Assembly (NCBI RefSeq): GCF_012271765.1
Contig: NZ_VRKO01000001.1
Location: 1-64,000 of the forward strand
DNA length: 64,000 nucleotides
Reading direction: 5' to 3'
Source: Erwinia rhapontici
GTDB taxonomy: Bacteria; Pseudomonadota; Gammaproteobacteria; Enterobacterales; Enterobacteriaceae
In this document: in pieces, positions 52,314 through 61,970 of the stretch
How positions within the stretch are numbered: the stretch's first letter is position 1
Layout of the letters: every line of letters starts with the position of its first letter
Translations under genes and position numbers: made by a program
Notes under the pieces: generated by a model
Databases searched by the model: none
What the model was told of the DNA's origin: nothing
What the model saw: only the letters and a program-made list of their open reading frames with translations

Positions 52314-53108
52314 TTAGTAAACAAAGCTTACCGGCGCGCCACCTTGTGGGTGCGGTAAAATTCCCATAGGAATGCCATAAATCTGTTCCAGCACATCCCC
52401 GTTCATAATCTCAGCAGGCTCGCCCTGAGCAATCATTTCGCCACCGCGCAGCGCCACCAGGTGGTCGCAATAACGCGCAGCCATATTGATATCGTGCAGT
52501 ACCGCAATCACCGTCAGGCCACGTTCACGGCTGAGACGCTGGATCAGCGCCAGCACATCGACCTGGTGGGCGATATCCAACGCGGAAGTGGGTTCATCCA
52601 ACAGCAGGCAACGGCTGTTCTGCGCAACCAGCATGGCAATCCATGCACGCTGACGCTCACCGCCGGACAGACTGTCCACCAGGCGATGGGCAAAAGGCTT
52701 CAACCCGACAAGTGCAATGGCTTCATCAACACGTTCGCGATCTTCCACACCGTAACGCCCCAGCGCACCGTGCCACGGATAGCGGCCAATGGCGACCAGT
52801 TCACGTACTGTCATCCCTTCCGCCGCAGGCAGTTGCTGAGGCAAATAGGCAACTTCACGGGCAAAGGCTTTACTCTGCCAGCTGGCCACCGGCTGCTCAT
52901 TCAGCAGCACCTGCCCGGCCGATGCCGCGTGATGGCGGCCGAGCATTTTCAGCAGTGTGGATTTTCCTGAACCGTTATGGCCGATCAGCCCACAGACTTT
53001 TCCGGCGGGAAAGGCCAGCGACAACGGTTGTAACAGGGTACGGCCTGGAACGCTAAAACTGACGCGGTCCAGGGTGAAGGTCGTTTCTGACGTGTGCTGT
53101 TGTTGCAT
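52314..53108 (-). CDS. fhuC: Fe3+-hydroxamate ABC transporter ATP-binding protein FhuC
   Basis: ATPase energising FhuB. Walker A GHNGSGKS at 43-50, signature LSGGERQRAWIAML, Walker B LLLDEPTSALD, H-switch AVLHDINMAARYCDHLVAL. 264 residues (E. coli 265). Located 48 bp downstream of fhuA. Confidence 0.96.
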   Translation of the reverse strand: MQQQHTSETTFTLDRVSFSVPGRTLLQPLSLAFPAGKVCGLIGHNGSGKSTLLKMLGRHHAASAGQVLLNEQPVASWQSKAFAREVAYLPQQLPAAEGMTVRELVAIGRYPWHGALGRYGVEDRERVDEAIALVGLKPFAHRLVDSLSGGERQRAWIAMLVAQNSRCLLLDEPTSALDIAHQVDVLALIQRLSRERGLTVIAVLHDINMAARYCDHLVALRGGEMIAQGEPAEIMNGDVLEQIYGIPMGILPHPQGGAPVSFVY

Positions 53109-53156
53109 GGTGATCTTCTGATTGGCGAGCGCGGCGAACCGCGCCCGGATAGATAT

Positions 53157-55370
53157 TTAGAAACGGAAGGTGGCAGTACCGACAATCTGACGCTCTGCGC
53201 CCCAGTAGCAGGCATGCTCACGATAACAGCTGGCAACATACTCACGGTCAAACAGGTTGTTAACGTTAATACCGACCGATGACCCTGGAAGTCCAAAACG
53301 AGCCAGGTCGTACTTCACGACGGCATCAACCAACGTATAACCGGCAACATCAAAATTCTGATCCTGGTTATCGCCATTACTCGCCTGATGACGATACAGA
53401 CCTTTACTCTCACCCACGTAGCGCAAGCCCGTGCCCAGCGTCAGGCCGGATAAGGCACTTTCATTGAATGTGTAGTCGCCCCACAGTGATGCCATATGTT
53501 TAGGCACCTGCACTGGCGTTTTTCCACGCAGGTAATTGTCTTCTGTATATTCAGCATCGGTATAGCTGTATGACGCAGTCACGTTGATGTTGGCATTGAC
53601 GGCGGCTTTGGCTTCAAACTCGAACCCACGGGAACGAATCTCCCCGCCCTGTACGCTAAACAGTGGCGCAGTCGGGTCACCCATCAGGTTGTTATTTTTG
53701 GTCAACTGGTAAATCGCCCCGGTCAGAACAATAGGACGATCTTTCGGAACGTATTTCACGCCTGCTTCATACTGTTTTGCACGGGAAGGTGTGAAGGTTT
53801 CCCCACCGAGAGTAGTGCCAGTATTAGGAATAAATGATTCGCTGTAACTGAAGTAAGGTGCAATACCGTTATCGAAGACATAGTTCACCCCGCCGCGCCA
53901 GGTAAAGGCCTGGTCGTGGGTTTTGTTTTCACTGGCATTACGGTCAAACGCCGACATGGTCAGGTAGTCATAGCGTCCGCCCAGTGTCAGCACCCAACGA
54001 TCCCACTCCATTTGGTCCTGCGCATACAGACCGGTTTGTTCCTGCTTATTCAGATATTGATACGGGAATCCTGATCCCTGAATCATTTGATCGTTTCCAT
54101 ATTGTGGATTCAACGCATCCAGCGGAGCGGCGGCGCCAAAAATCGCATCAATATCATTGCGTGAACGCTGATAATCCACGCCCATCAGCAGAGTGTGATC
54201 CACCTGACCAGTAGCAAACTTCGCCTGGGCCTGGGTATCAACCGCAAACTGATTCAGCTTTTCCTGTGAATGCGCGTAACCGCGATCGATAGTGTTGTTA
54301 GCGGTATTCAGGCCATTGCCATAAATGCTCAAGTAATTGGTACGCATCTGCGCATAACGCAGGTTCTGACGTACGGTCCAGGTATCATTGAACGCATGAT
54401 CGAAGCTGTAACCGATCATTTTGGTGTTGCGGGAGATTTTATTGCTGTCTTCACCCTCATCAAAATCGGTTGGTAGCTTGTGCTGATTGCCGTTGGCATC
54501 CGTAATGGGCACGACCGTGCCTTCACGCGGTAACCAGCCGTAATAACCGGTTTCCGGTTCATTCTGGAAGTAGCTCAGGAAGGTGAAATGGGTATTCTCA
54601 TCCGGTTGCCAGCTGAAAGATGGCGCGATGGTATAACGCTTCTCTTTATTCATCTGCTGCTGCGCATCTGCGCTGCGTGCCAGACCCGTTAAGCGGTAAG
54701 AGAACTCGCCGTTGTCATCCAGAGCGCCTCCGAAATCAAAGCCGGTAGAAAACAGGTTATCGGTCCCCATCTGGAACTGGACTTCACGCAGAGTTTCGGT
54801 GGTTGGGCGCTTGCTCACCATCGATACAATGCCACCCGGGTTACTTTTTCCATACAGCACAGACGTTGGCCCGCGCATCAGTTCAACGCGTTCCAGGAAA
54901 TAAGGGTCAACAGCAAATTCGGAGTAGTTATCACCCTGTAATTTCAGGCCATTGAGATACTGATTGGTATTCGTTTCACTAAAACCACGAATGGATAATG
55001 CATCAATCACGTTTGACGCACCGCGGTTACCTACCATCACTCCGGTGGTATAACCCAGCGCTTCTTTTACTGACAAAGGCTGATGTGTTTGCATTTCCTG
55101 GCTGGTGATAACAGACACAGACTGCGGGTTTTTCTCAATCGGTGTATCGGTTTTGGTGCCGGTGGCGCTGTGTTTTGCCGCAATGGTCGGGGCCGGGCCC
55201 CAGGCACTTTCCTGCGGCGCACTGCCAGCATCCGCCGTGACATTAATCGTCTGCTCAGCGGCAGCAAAGGCTGCACCACTGGTGAGTGAGAGAGCGACCA
55301 GCGCCGCCAGTTGTCGTTTTGCTGTTTTCAGGTGTGTAAAATCAGTGGATAAATCGCGCACATTGGCCAT
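53157..55370 (-). CDS. fhuA: Ferrichrome outer-membrane receptor FhuA
   Basis: TonB-dependent receptor for ferrichrome (and in relatives for phages and colicin M). Signal peptide about 37 residues; TonB box EQTINVTA at 39-46. Plug domain includes the segment LSIRGFSETNTNQYLNGLKL and RGPTSVLYGKSNPGGIVSM. A C-terminal barrel with the Cys pair in VASCYREHACYWGAE, as in E. coli FhuA, ends in a Phe (TATFRF). 737 residues. First gene of fhuACDB with a Fur-like site upstream. Confidence 0.95.
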   Translation of the reverse strand: MANVRDLSTDFTHLKTAKRQLAALVALSLTSGAAFAAAEQTINVTADAGSAPQESAWGPAPTIAAKHSATGTKTDTPIEKNPQSVSVITSQEMQTHQPLSVKEALGYTTGVMVGNRGASNVIDALSIRGFSETNTNQYLNGLKLQGDNYSEFAVDPYFLERVELMRGPTSVLYGKSNPGGIVSMVSKRPTTETLREVQFQMGTDNLFSTGFDFGGALDDNGEFSYRLTGLARSADAQQQMNKEKRYTIAPSFSWQPDENTHFTFLSYFQNEPETGYYGWLPREGTVVPITDANGNQHKLPTDFDEGEDSNKISRNTKMIGYSFDHAFNDTWTVRQNLRYAQMRTNYLSIYGNGLNTANNTIDRGYAHSQEKLNQFAVDTQAQAKFATGQVDHTLLMGVDYQRSRNDIDAIFGAAAPLDALNPQYGNDQMIQGSGFPYQYLNKQEQTGLYAQDQMEWDRWVLTLGGRYDYLTMSAFDRNASENKTHDQAFTWRGGVNYVFDNGIAPYFSYSESFIPNTGTTLGGETFTPSRAKQYEAGVKYVPKDRPIVLTGAIYQLTKNNNLMGDPTAPLFSVQGGEIRSRGFEFEAKAAVNANINVTASYSYTDAEYTEDNYLRGKTPVQVPKHMASLWGDYTFNESALSGLTLGTGLRYVGESKGLYRHQASNGDNQDQNFDVAGYTLVDAVVKYDLARFGLPGSSVGINVNNLFDREYVASCYREHACYWGAERQIVGTATFRF

Positions 55371-55413
55371 TTAGCTTTTCTCTGAACAAGGATTGTTGAA
55401 TGTGAAACGAAAC

Positions 55414-55432
55414 GATAATTATTATTATAACG
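55414..55432. promoter_or_regulatory. Fur-box-like site at fhuA
   Basis: The 19-mer at 55414-55432 (GATAAT, TATTAT, then ATAACG) approximates three Fur hexamers. It covers a TATAAT -10 on the minus strand (55424-55429). Fur-iron repression of fhu is established in E. coli; here it is inferred. Confidence 0.7.
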
Positions 55433-55531
55433 CTCGGATAATATGCGAAACAAAGTCAGTTCTGCAAGGAAAAACGCCCCACATGATCTGCCACACAAGC
55501 GGCATGGGCATTGACCTGGCGCGGAAAAAAG

Positions 55532-55562
55532 CCAAAAAAAAAGCCGGTTTCCCGGCTTTTTC
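55532..55562 (-). terminator. Terminator downstream of mrcB
   Basis: Minus strand: AAAAGCCGG / CCGGCTTTT stem (55539-55560) with a 4-nt loop, followed by a long T-run. Confidence 0.93.
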
Positions 55563-55581
55563 ATTCAGATAACAGTGAAGG

Positions 55582-58131
55582 CTACTGACCAAACATATCT
55601 TTGATCCAACCAGCCACACCATCGCCATCCTTTTGCTGATTCTGCGGTTGCTGCCCTTGTTGCTGATTCTGTTGCTGATTCTGCTGTTGATTCTGCTGCT
55701 GCAACATCTGTTGCTGCTGCTGAACCTGCTGCTGTTGCTGCTGGCACAGGGCGTTAGCATCCGTGGTCCAGACCGGCAGGCTACGCCAGCTGCTGCTGGC
55801 ACTGCCGCAGACAAAGTTACCGGCAGAATCGACGTTCATCAGTGCAATATCTTCTGGTGGCGTAAGGGTTAACGGCATCGGCGCCTGCATTTCCAGATAA
55901 CGACGATACAGCTGCATCGCCCCGCTGGAACCATACAGTTTGGTCGGCTGGTTGTTATCACGACCCACCCAAGTGATGGCGACTTCTTTGCCATCGATCC
56001 CGGCAAACCAGGTATCCACCTGATTGTTGGTGGTGCCGGTTTTGCCTGCCAGCGTCGCTTTCGGATACTTAGCCCCAAGCGCACGCGCCGTACCGTGATC
56101 CACCACCTGCTGCATGCTGTAGAGCGTCAGGTAAGCCCCCTGCGCCGGAACGGCACGTTCGGCCTGCGGGAAGCTCTGATACAGCACGCTACCATCTTCA
56201 GCAATCACGGAACGTACGGCCGACAGCGGCGCACGGCTGCCGCCGCTGGCGATAGTCTGGAAAGCCTGTGCCACTTCAATCGGTGTCAGGTTCAGTGCAC
56301 CCAGTAACATCGCCGGCACCGGATTCAGCTGATCTTTCGGTACACCCAGCTTGGTCCAGGTATCCACCACCTGCGGCAGACCGAGCGTCATCCCCAGGTT
56401 CACCGTCGGCACGTTCATGGAGTTGGTCAGTGCATCCACCAGCATCACCTGGCCGCTGTAACGACGGTCGTCGTTCTGCGGTTTCCACACCTGGCCGTTA
56501 GGCTGTTTCAGCGCAATCGGATTATCCGCGAGCCAGGTATTCAGACGGTAGGTATCCGGCTGGCTCAGCGCGGTCAGATAGGTCGCCGGTTTTGCCAGTG
56601 AACCAATCGAACGACGCGCCTGCAAGGCACGGTTGTAGCCCGCGAACTGTGGATCGGCACCACCGACCATGGCGCGCACTTCACCGCTGAAGCGGTCCAC
56701 CACCACCATCGCCGCTTCCAGATCGTTGACCCCACGCTGTTTACGCAGCGCCGGGATCCCCTCTTCGACTGACTTCTCAGCAGCATCCTGCGACACCGAA
56801 TCCAGCGTGGTGAAAATTTTCACCCCGGAGAGATCCTTCACCTTATCGCCGAGTTTGCTCTGCAACTCGTTACGCACCATCTGCATAAACGCTGGCTGTG
56901 GGGTGATCACGCCGCCTTTCGGCTGCACGCCCAGCGGACGCGCACTCAGCATGTCGTAAAGCTCCTGGTCGATCACCTTCTGCTGCTGCAACAGGCGCAA
57001 CACCAGGTTACGACGCTCCAGTGACAACTGCGGGTTGCGCCACGGGTTATACAGCGATGCGCCTTTCACCATGCCCACCAGCAGTGCCTGCTGGTCAAGG
57101 CTCAGCTCATCCACGGGACGGCCAAAGTAATACAGGCTGGCCAGCGGGAAGCCACGGATCTGATCGTTGCCTGCCTGGCCGAGATACACCTCATTGAGGT
57201 ACAGCTCCAGAATGCGGTCTTTGCTGTAGCGCGCATCCATGATCAGCGCCATATAGGCTTCGTTGGCTTTACGCCACAGCGAGCGTTCGTTGGTGAGGAA
57301 CAAGTTCTTCACCAGCTGCTGGGTCAGCGTACTTCCGCCCTGCACTGCACGTCCGGCAGTGATGTTGGCGACAAAAGCACGGCCAATCGAATAGAGGCTG
57401 ATGCCATCATGCTGATAGAAATGACGGTCTTCGGTCGCCACCAGCGTATCCACCAACAGGTCCGGGAACCCGGCGCGTGGTACAAACAGGCGCTGTTCGC
57501 CGTTAGGCGACTGCAACATGGTGATCAGACGCGGGTCAAGGCGGAAGAAGCCGAAGCTACGCCCGTTGTCGAGGTTCTTAATATCGCTCAGCCGATCGCC
57601 GCTGAAGCTCAGACGCGCGCGGATCTGCCCCTCTTTGCTGTCGGGGAAATCAAACGGACGACGGATCATCTCAATGCTGTTGGCCTGCACGGTAAATTCG
57701 CCGGGGCGCGTCATGCGCGTCACTTCGCGATACTGTGTGCCTTCCAGCAGCGTGATCATCTCTTTTTTGTTGTACGACATGCCTGGCTCAAGGTTGACCA
57801 TGCGGCCATAGACCGTGGCCGGTAGCTGCCAGACTTTGCCATCAATACGGCTGCGGATCTGTGAATCGAGGTAGAAACCATAAATGGCCATGACCACCGC
57901 GAAGATCAGGAAAAGCTTAAACAATAAGCCTATCCAGCCTCTTTTTTTACGCGTCCCGCGCCCTTTTCCTTTACGTGGCATCGAAGTTACCTCTTCCTCA
58001 TCCAGATCTTCATCATCCTGATCGTCATAGTCATCATATTCTTCTTCCCTGCGGCGACCACGCCCCGCTTTGTTGCGCGCAGGCTGGGGCTGTTTTCCTT
58101 TACGCCCGATAGGTTCGCGATCGTCAGACAT
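55582..58131 (-). CDS. mrcB: Bifunctional penicillin-binding protein 1B
   Basis: Class A PBP that polymerises and cross-links peptidoglycan with LpoB. Acidic/basic cytoplasmic tail 1-63, one membrane span about 65-87, UB2H domain, GT51 domain with catalytic Glu in [12 protein letters not shown], and transpeptidase with SxxK (SLAK), SMN and KTGT motifs. 849 residues (E. coli 844). The C-terminus is unusual: residues 797-833 are 28 Gln out of 37, followed by a 16-residue tail ending KDMFGQ. hrpB, upstream in E. coli, is absent. Confidence 0.97.
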   Translation of the reverse strand: MSDDREPIGRKGKQPQPARNKAGRGRRREEEYDDYDDQDDEDLDEEEVTSMPRKGKGRGTRKKRGWIGLLFKLFLIFAVVMAIYGFYLDSQIRSRIDGKVWQLPATVYGRMVNLEPGMSYNKKEMITLLEGTQYREVTRMTRPGEFTVQANSIEMIRRPFDFPDSKEGQIRARLSFSGDRLSDIKNLDNGRSFGFFRLDPRLITMLQSPNGEQRLFVPRAGFPDLLVDTLVATEDRHFYQHDGISLYSIGRAFVANITAGRAVQGGSTLTQQLVKNLFLTNERSLWRKANEAYMALIMDARYSKDRILELYLNEVYLGQAGNDQIRGFPLASLYYFGRPVDELSLDQQALLVGMVKGASLYNPWRNPQLSLERRNLVLRLLQQQKVIDQELYDMLSARPLGVQPKGGVITPQPAFMQMVRNELQSKLGDKVKDLSGVKIFTTLDSVSQDAAEKSVEEGIPALRKQRGVNDLEAAMVVVDRFSGEVRAMVGGADPQFAGYNRALQARRSIGSLAKPATYLTALSQPDTYRLNTWLADNPIALKQPNGQVWKPQNDDRRYSGQVMLVDALTNSMNVPTVNLGMTLGLPQVVDTWTKLGVPKDQLNPVPAMLLGALNLTPIEVAQAFQTIASGGSRAPLSAVRSVIAEDGSVLYQSFPQAERAVPAQGAYLTLYSMQQVVDHGTARALGAKYPKATLAGKTGTTNNQVDTWFAGIDGKEVAITWVGRDNNQPTKLYGSSGAMQLYRRYLEMQAPMPLTLTPPEDIALMNVDSAGNFVCGSASSSWRSLPVWTTDANALCQQQQQQVQQQQQMLQQQNQQQNQQQNQQQGQQPQNQQKDGDGVAGWIKDMFGQ
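55633..55743 (-). repeat. CAG/CAA (poly-Gln) repeat at the mrcB 3' end
   Basis: Minus-strand triplet tract of 37 codons, mostly CAG and CAA, encoding blocks such as QQQQQQV and repeated NQQQ units. Three successive NQQQ units (12 bp each) look tandemly duplicated. Confidence 0.9.
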
Positions 58132-58296
58132 CTTGTTTATTTCTCCAGAAGCAGGCGTCGGCCGGGCCGACTACTTTCGTCGTATGACGACAGTTGCGGA
58201 ACCAGAACCTTCTGAAAGCCTCTGGCAGTCACACAAGCGCGACAGAATACCATTTATTACTGGCGAGCATCTATTGTGCCTTTGCAACAAAAAACC

Positions 58297-59268
58297 TTAA
58301 TTCTCCTGATGCAGGGACTGCATCACACGCGCATGTTCATTCGCATCAAGGCAGATAAACTCCGGGAGCAGGCTGGTAGCCGCCTGTTTCAAGGCATCGA
58401 TCAAGGCCAGAACGCTGGAACGCGGTGGGCGGGATTGCGGAGTGGTGACCCCAAAGTAATAAGGAATGTCCACATCCAGCTCTCTGATCACCACACCTGC
58501 CACGGGCAAACCGTAAGCGGTGACGGGTTCCATAATCGCCACGCCTAATCCCGAACGAATGCAGGAGAGAATATTCACCGATGAGTTCGTTTCAATCACA
58601 CCCGCCGGTTTGACCTTTGCCTTACGTAATACCTGCTCATAGCGCCTGCGCAGGCGATACGGGTTGTAAGGTGTGATCAGCTTGCGTGACGTTAAGTCGG
58701 TTAACAGCACCTGCTCTTTCTGGGCCAACGGGTCATCTTCTCTCAGCGCCATGACGCAGCGTGATTGACCAATCCAGTGAACCTGCGCCCCCTGATGCTC
58801 CAGCGGCAGGCTGCTGATCCCCAACTCCGCCTGGCCGGTAATAATGGCGTGCGCCGTTTGTTCTGCGGAATCACTTAGGATTTGCACCGAGTCATCCAGA
58901 TTCACCTGCGCCAGTGCCACGGGCAGCAGGCCGGAGGACATTGATGGCGTAGCGGCAATCAGCAGCGGGGTTTTTTCTTCTTTCCAGATCTCATTGGCGC
59001 GCAGGCGTATCTGTTGCAACGACGTCAACGCCGTCTCAACGTACTCATGCAGACGCAGTGCCTGCTCGGTCGGGTAGATACGTGGCCCGTTACGCAAAAA
59101 AAGCGGATAACCAAGGGTGTTCTCCAGATCCTGGATCAGCCGGGTCACGGCAGGCTGCGAACGTTGCAGAACTTTAGCCGCTGCCGTCACACTGCCGGAC
59201 GAGATGACCGCCGAGAAAGCCTGTAACTGGCGAAGGTCAAGATCGTTAAGTGAAGCCAGGTTCTGCAT
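58297..59268 (-). CDS. LysR-type transcriptional regulator
   Basis: 323 residues. The N-terminal winged helix-turn-helix (about 11-70) has LRQLQAFSAVISSGSVTAA and QPAVTRLIQDLENTLGYPLF, the LysR signature. A PBP2-like effector domain fills 95-300, rich in CysB-like small-ligand features. It is divergent from the adjacent oxidoreductase operon and probably controls it. ATG at 59266-59268. No E. coli counterpart at this locus. Effector unknown. Confidence 0.9.
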   Translation of the reverse strand: MQNLASLNDLDLRQLQAFSAVISSGSVTAAAKVLQRSQPAVTRLIQDLENTLGYPLFLRNGPRIYPTEQALRLHEYVETALTSLQQIRLRANEIWKEEKTPLLIAATPSMSSGLLPVALAQVNLDDSVQILSDSAEQTAHAIITGQAELGISSLPLEHQGAQVHWIGQSRCVMALREDDPLAQKEQVLLTDLTSRKLITPYNPYRLRRRYEQVLRKAKVKPAGVIETNSSVNILSCIRSGLGVAIMEPVTAYGLPVAGVVIRELDVDIPYYFGVTTPQSRPPRSSVLALIDALKQAATSLLPEFICLDANEHARVMQSLHQEN

Positions 59269-59324
59269 ACGGGAATCCTTTATTTTTCAACAGCCATAAT
59301 TATCAAGTGCAATTTTTGAATAAG

Positions 59325-59398
59325 CTAATTATTAATTAGTATTAAGAATACGCATACACACTAATTCATAATGCGTTTTTCATATAATCCATTATATG
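59325..59398. promoter_or_regulatory. Operator/promoter region with nested inverted repeats
   Basis: Three inverted repeats: CTAATT-ATT-AATTAG (59325-59339), ACGCAT / ATGCGT (59350-59355 and 59371-59376, 15 bp apart), and CATATAAT-CC-ATTATATG (59381-59398). The last includes a TATAAT -10 (59383-59388) about 39 bp before the oxidoreductase ATG. LysR proteins bind such AT-rich dyads; binding is inferred. Confidence 0.6.
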
Positions 59399-59426
59399 CA
59401 TTGAGATGACGAAAAGGGGCTTAATC

Positions 59427-60890
59427 ATGTCAGCAAAGGGTGCAAACAAAACCGGTTTAGACGCGTTGCAACAACGCCTGGCTGAGGATTTGTCTTTGCT
59501 GGAACTGCCCGCCAGGCCCTGGGTTCCCACACGTGTTTACCATGGTACCGCTGTGCGTGACGTGGTGGTGATTGGTGGCGGTATGTGCGGCCTGGCTACC
59601 ACGGCAAAGCTGATCCTGAGCGGGATCACCAATGTCGTTGCCTATGATGCCGCGCCTGCCGGGCTGGAAGGGCCGTGGGTAACGTTTGCCCGTATGGAAA
59701 CACTGCGATCCCCCAAAACGCTGCACGGCCCGGCACTCGGCCTGCCGCAACTGACCTTTCGTGCCTGGTTCACGGCGCAGTGGGGAGCAGAAGCCTGGGA
59801 AGCGCTGGATAAAATTCCGAAAGGTCAGTGGATGGATTATCTGGTTTGGTATCGCCAGGTGCTGGCGCTGCCCGTGCGTAACAATGTGCGCATGACCAGC
59901 ATCACTGCAGCGGACGATCTGATCGCTATCGATCTTGAGGGCGCAGAAACGGGCCGGGTCTATACCCGGCATCTGGTGCTGGCAACGGGACGTTCAGGGC
60001 TGGGCGGCTTTGCCGTTCCTGATTTCCTGCAAGGGGTCGACCACGCCCTCTGGGCACACTCTGCCGATGATATCGATTTCGCTGCACTGAAGGGCAAGCG
60101 CCTGGCGGTGATCGGGGCGGGTGCATCATCGATGGACAATGCCGCTGCGGCACTGGAGTCCGGTGTCGGCTCCGTTGACCTGCTGATCCGCCGCAAAGAG
60201 ATGCCACGCATCAACAAAATGACCGGCATCGGCAGCCAGGGCGTGGTGCACGGTATGCATCTGCTGCCTGACGCGTGGAAATGGAAGTTTGTCGACTACA
60301 CCAACACCACCCAGACGCCGCCGCCACGCTCCTCCACCCTGCGCGTTTCCCGTCATGCAAATGCCCGCTTCCTGCTCGATTGCGGTATCAGGGCGGTTGA
60401 AGAAAACGCGGGCGCGCTACGCATTGACACCACTCAGGGTCCGCTGCATTACGATTTTCTCATCGCCGCCACCGGCTTTTCCAATGACTTTAACGGCCGC
60501 CCGGAATTTGCTGCCATAGCGCCGCATATCCGCACCTGGTCGGATGGCCGCTACACGCCGGAAATGGGTGCACCGCGCCCTGGCATGCTGGCGTCACCGG
60601 ACCTGGGGCCAACGTTTGAATTCCGTGAACGCGTACCGGGTGCCTGCCCGATGCTGGCGAATATTCACTGCTTTAACGATGCCGCCATGCTGACGCACGG
60701 GAAGGTGTCCGGTGATATCCCGGCGGTCAGCGCCGGGACAGAACGTCTTGTGCGCGGCATTGCCGCTGCATTATTTGCTGAAGATGTCGATGCACACTTC
60801 ACCAGCCTGATGGCTTATGACATCCCAGAACTCCAGGGAGATGAATGGACTGATTCCACTCCCCAACTTCAAAAGGATAACGCATTGTGA
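59427..60890 (+). CDS. FAD/NAD(P)-binding oxidoreductase, flavin monooxygenase-like
   Basis: 487-residue cytoplasmic flavoprotein. The N-terminal FAD motif GGGMCG follows VVVIG; a second dinucleotide fold starts LAVIGAGASSMDNAA near residue 225, and IAATGFSNDF is the ATG-type motif near 350, the pattern of class B flavin monooxygenases. I use the ATG at 59427, preceded by AAGGGG at good spacing, over the ATG at 59406. It overlaps the next gene by GTGA. First structural gene of the LysR-linked operon. Substrate unknown; hydroxylation of the imported compound is a plausible inference. Confidence 0.85.
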   Translation: MSAKGANKTGLDALQQRLAEDLSLLELPARPWVPTRVYHGTAVRDVVVIGGGMCGLATTAKLILSGITNVVAYDAAPAGLEGPWVTFARMETLRSPKTLHGPALGLPQLTFRAWFTAQWGAEAWEALDKIPKGQWMDYLVWYRQVLALPVRNNVRMTSITAADDLIAIDLEGAETGRVYTRHLVLATGRSGLGGFAVPDFLQGVDHALWAHSADDIDFAALKGKRLAVIGAGASSMDNAAAALESGVGSVDLLIRRKEMPRINKMTGIGSQGVVHGMHLLPDAWKWKFVDYTNTTQTPPPRSSTLRVSRHANARFLLDCGIRAVEENAGALRIDTTQGPLHYDFLIAATGFSNDFNGRPEFAAIAPHIRTWSDGRYTPEMGAPRPGMLASPDLGPTFEFRERVPGACPMLANIHCFNDAAMLTHGKVSGDIPAVSAGTERLVRGIAAALFAEDVDAHFTSLMAYDIPELQGDEWTDSTPQLQKDNAL

Positions 60891-61369
60891 TTGATGCTAT
60901 CGACAAGGCGGCAGGCCTTGCCGCCGAGGATGCACTGTACGCAACCCGGCGTTTTCGCCCAGAATTTGTTCAGGGGGCCGAACTGTGCCGTCTCTCGGTG
61001 CTGCACCCCGAAAACGATCAGGGTCTGTCTGCGGCATGGCGCCATGCGGTGGCCCTGCGCATCGCCACATTGAATGCGGATACAGCACTGATAGCCGAAT
61101 ACAGCGCACAGCTGGCGGCGTTGACGCCTGACGACACGCTGCTGGCTTTCGCCAGTGGAGCATCCGTCTGCGACGAACCGCTGGCGACCCTCGCTCGCCA
61201 TGTTGACCGGATCACACTGACTCCGGGTGAAGCCAAAGCCGATGATATCGCCCGGCTGGCCGGGGCGGGCTTCAACAATCCGCAGATCGTCGCGCTATCT
61301 GAACTGATTGCCTTCGTGAATTTCCAGACCAAAGTGGCCAGCGGTTTGCGCCTGATGAGGTTGTTATGA
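60887..61369 (+). CDS. CMD-domain protein lacking the redox CxxC
   Basis: 160-residue protein of the carboxymuconolactone-decarboxylase superfamily, matching in composition and neighbourhood the Avi_7170-type CMD family. Helical throughout, with a duplicated look: RHAVALRIATLNADTALIAEY and later NNPQIVALSELIAFVNFQTK. Only two Cys remain, no CxxC. GTG start at 60887 within the preceding gene; its stop overlaps the next start (ATGA). Probably acts with the AhpD-like partner next to it. Confidence 0.78.
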   Translation: MIDAIDKAAGLAAEDALYATRRFRPEFVQGAELCRLSVLHPENDQGLSAAWRHAVALRIATLNADTALIAEYSAQLAALTPDDTLLAFASGASVCDEPLATLARHVDRITLTPGEAKADDIARLAGAGFNNPQIVALSELIAFVNFQTKVASGLRLMRLL

Positions 61370-61932
61370 TCCCATCTGTTACCCTGAAGCCCCTGACCTG
61401 GCACCCGCATATCGCTCCGGTCGAGCTGTCTGAAGCCACGCCACAGCAGATTGAAGCGATGAAGGTCACGCCATCGAATAAGAAGGTCTCGGAATATGTG
61501 CGCACGCTGGCGCACGACCCCGAGAGCTACGTAGCCCGTACCGTGCTGTTCAATGCCATTATGTATGTTGACGGCGGTTTGCCCCATGCCGACCGCGAAC
61601 TGGGTGCGCTTGGAGCGTCAATGGTGAATGGCTGCAAGTTCTGCGCCGTGGTTCATGCGCGCCGCCATGCCAACCTGACCAAAAGCAACGACGTAGTCAG
61701 CGCACTCTATTTCGATAAACCCGAGCAGCTCGGCCCACGCGATGCGGCGATCCACCGCTTTGCCCGTCGTCTGTCGGCCGTGCCCTCGGAAGCGACGGCG
61801 GAAGATATCGCCCTGCTGAAATCCGTTGGCATGGATGACGTCGACATCGTCGACCTGATCCACGCCATCTCCATCTTCGGCTGGGCAAATCGCCTGATGC
61901 ACGTTCTCGGCCACGCCGATAGCGGAAACTGA
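61366..61932 (+). CDS. AhpD-like alkylhydroperoxidase domain protein
   Basis: 188 residues, Avi_7169-type peroxidase-related family. It carries the AhpD active-site motif NGCKFCAVVHARRH (two Cys, then His), which in the family gives thiol peroxidase or disulfide-reductase activity. Helical core; C-terminus IFGWANRLMHVLGH typical of CMD proteins. Joined by a 4-bp overlap to the preceding CMD gene, and 38 bp before the ABC genes. Role in substrate turnover or peroxide clearance from the flavoenzyme is inferred. Confidence 0.85.
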   Translation: MIPSVTLKPLTWHPHIAPVELSEATPQQIEAMKVTPSNKKVSEYVRTLAHDPESYVARTVLFNAIMYVDGGLPHADRELGALGASMVNGCKFCAVVHARRHANLTKSNDVVSALYFDKPEQLGPRDAAIHRFARRLSAVPSEATAEDIALLKSVGMDDVDIVDLIHAISIFGWANRLMHVLGHADSGN

Positions 61933-61970
61933 AGCACCTTAACGCCACCTGTGCCAGGAAACTGACCAAC

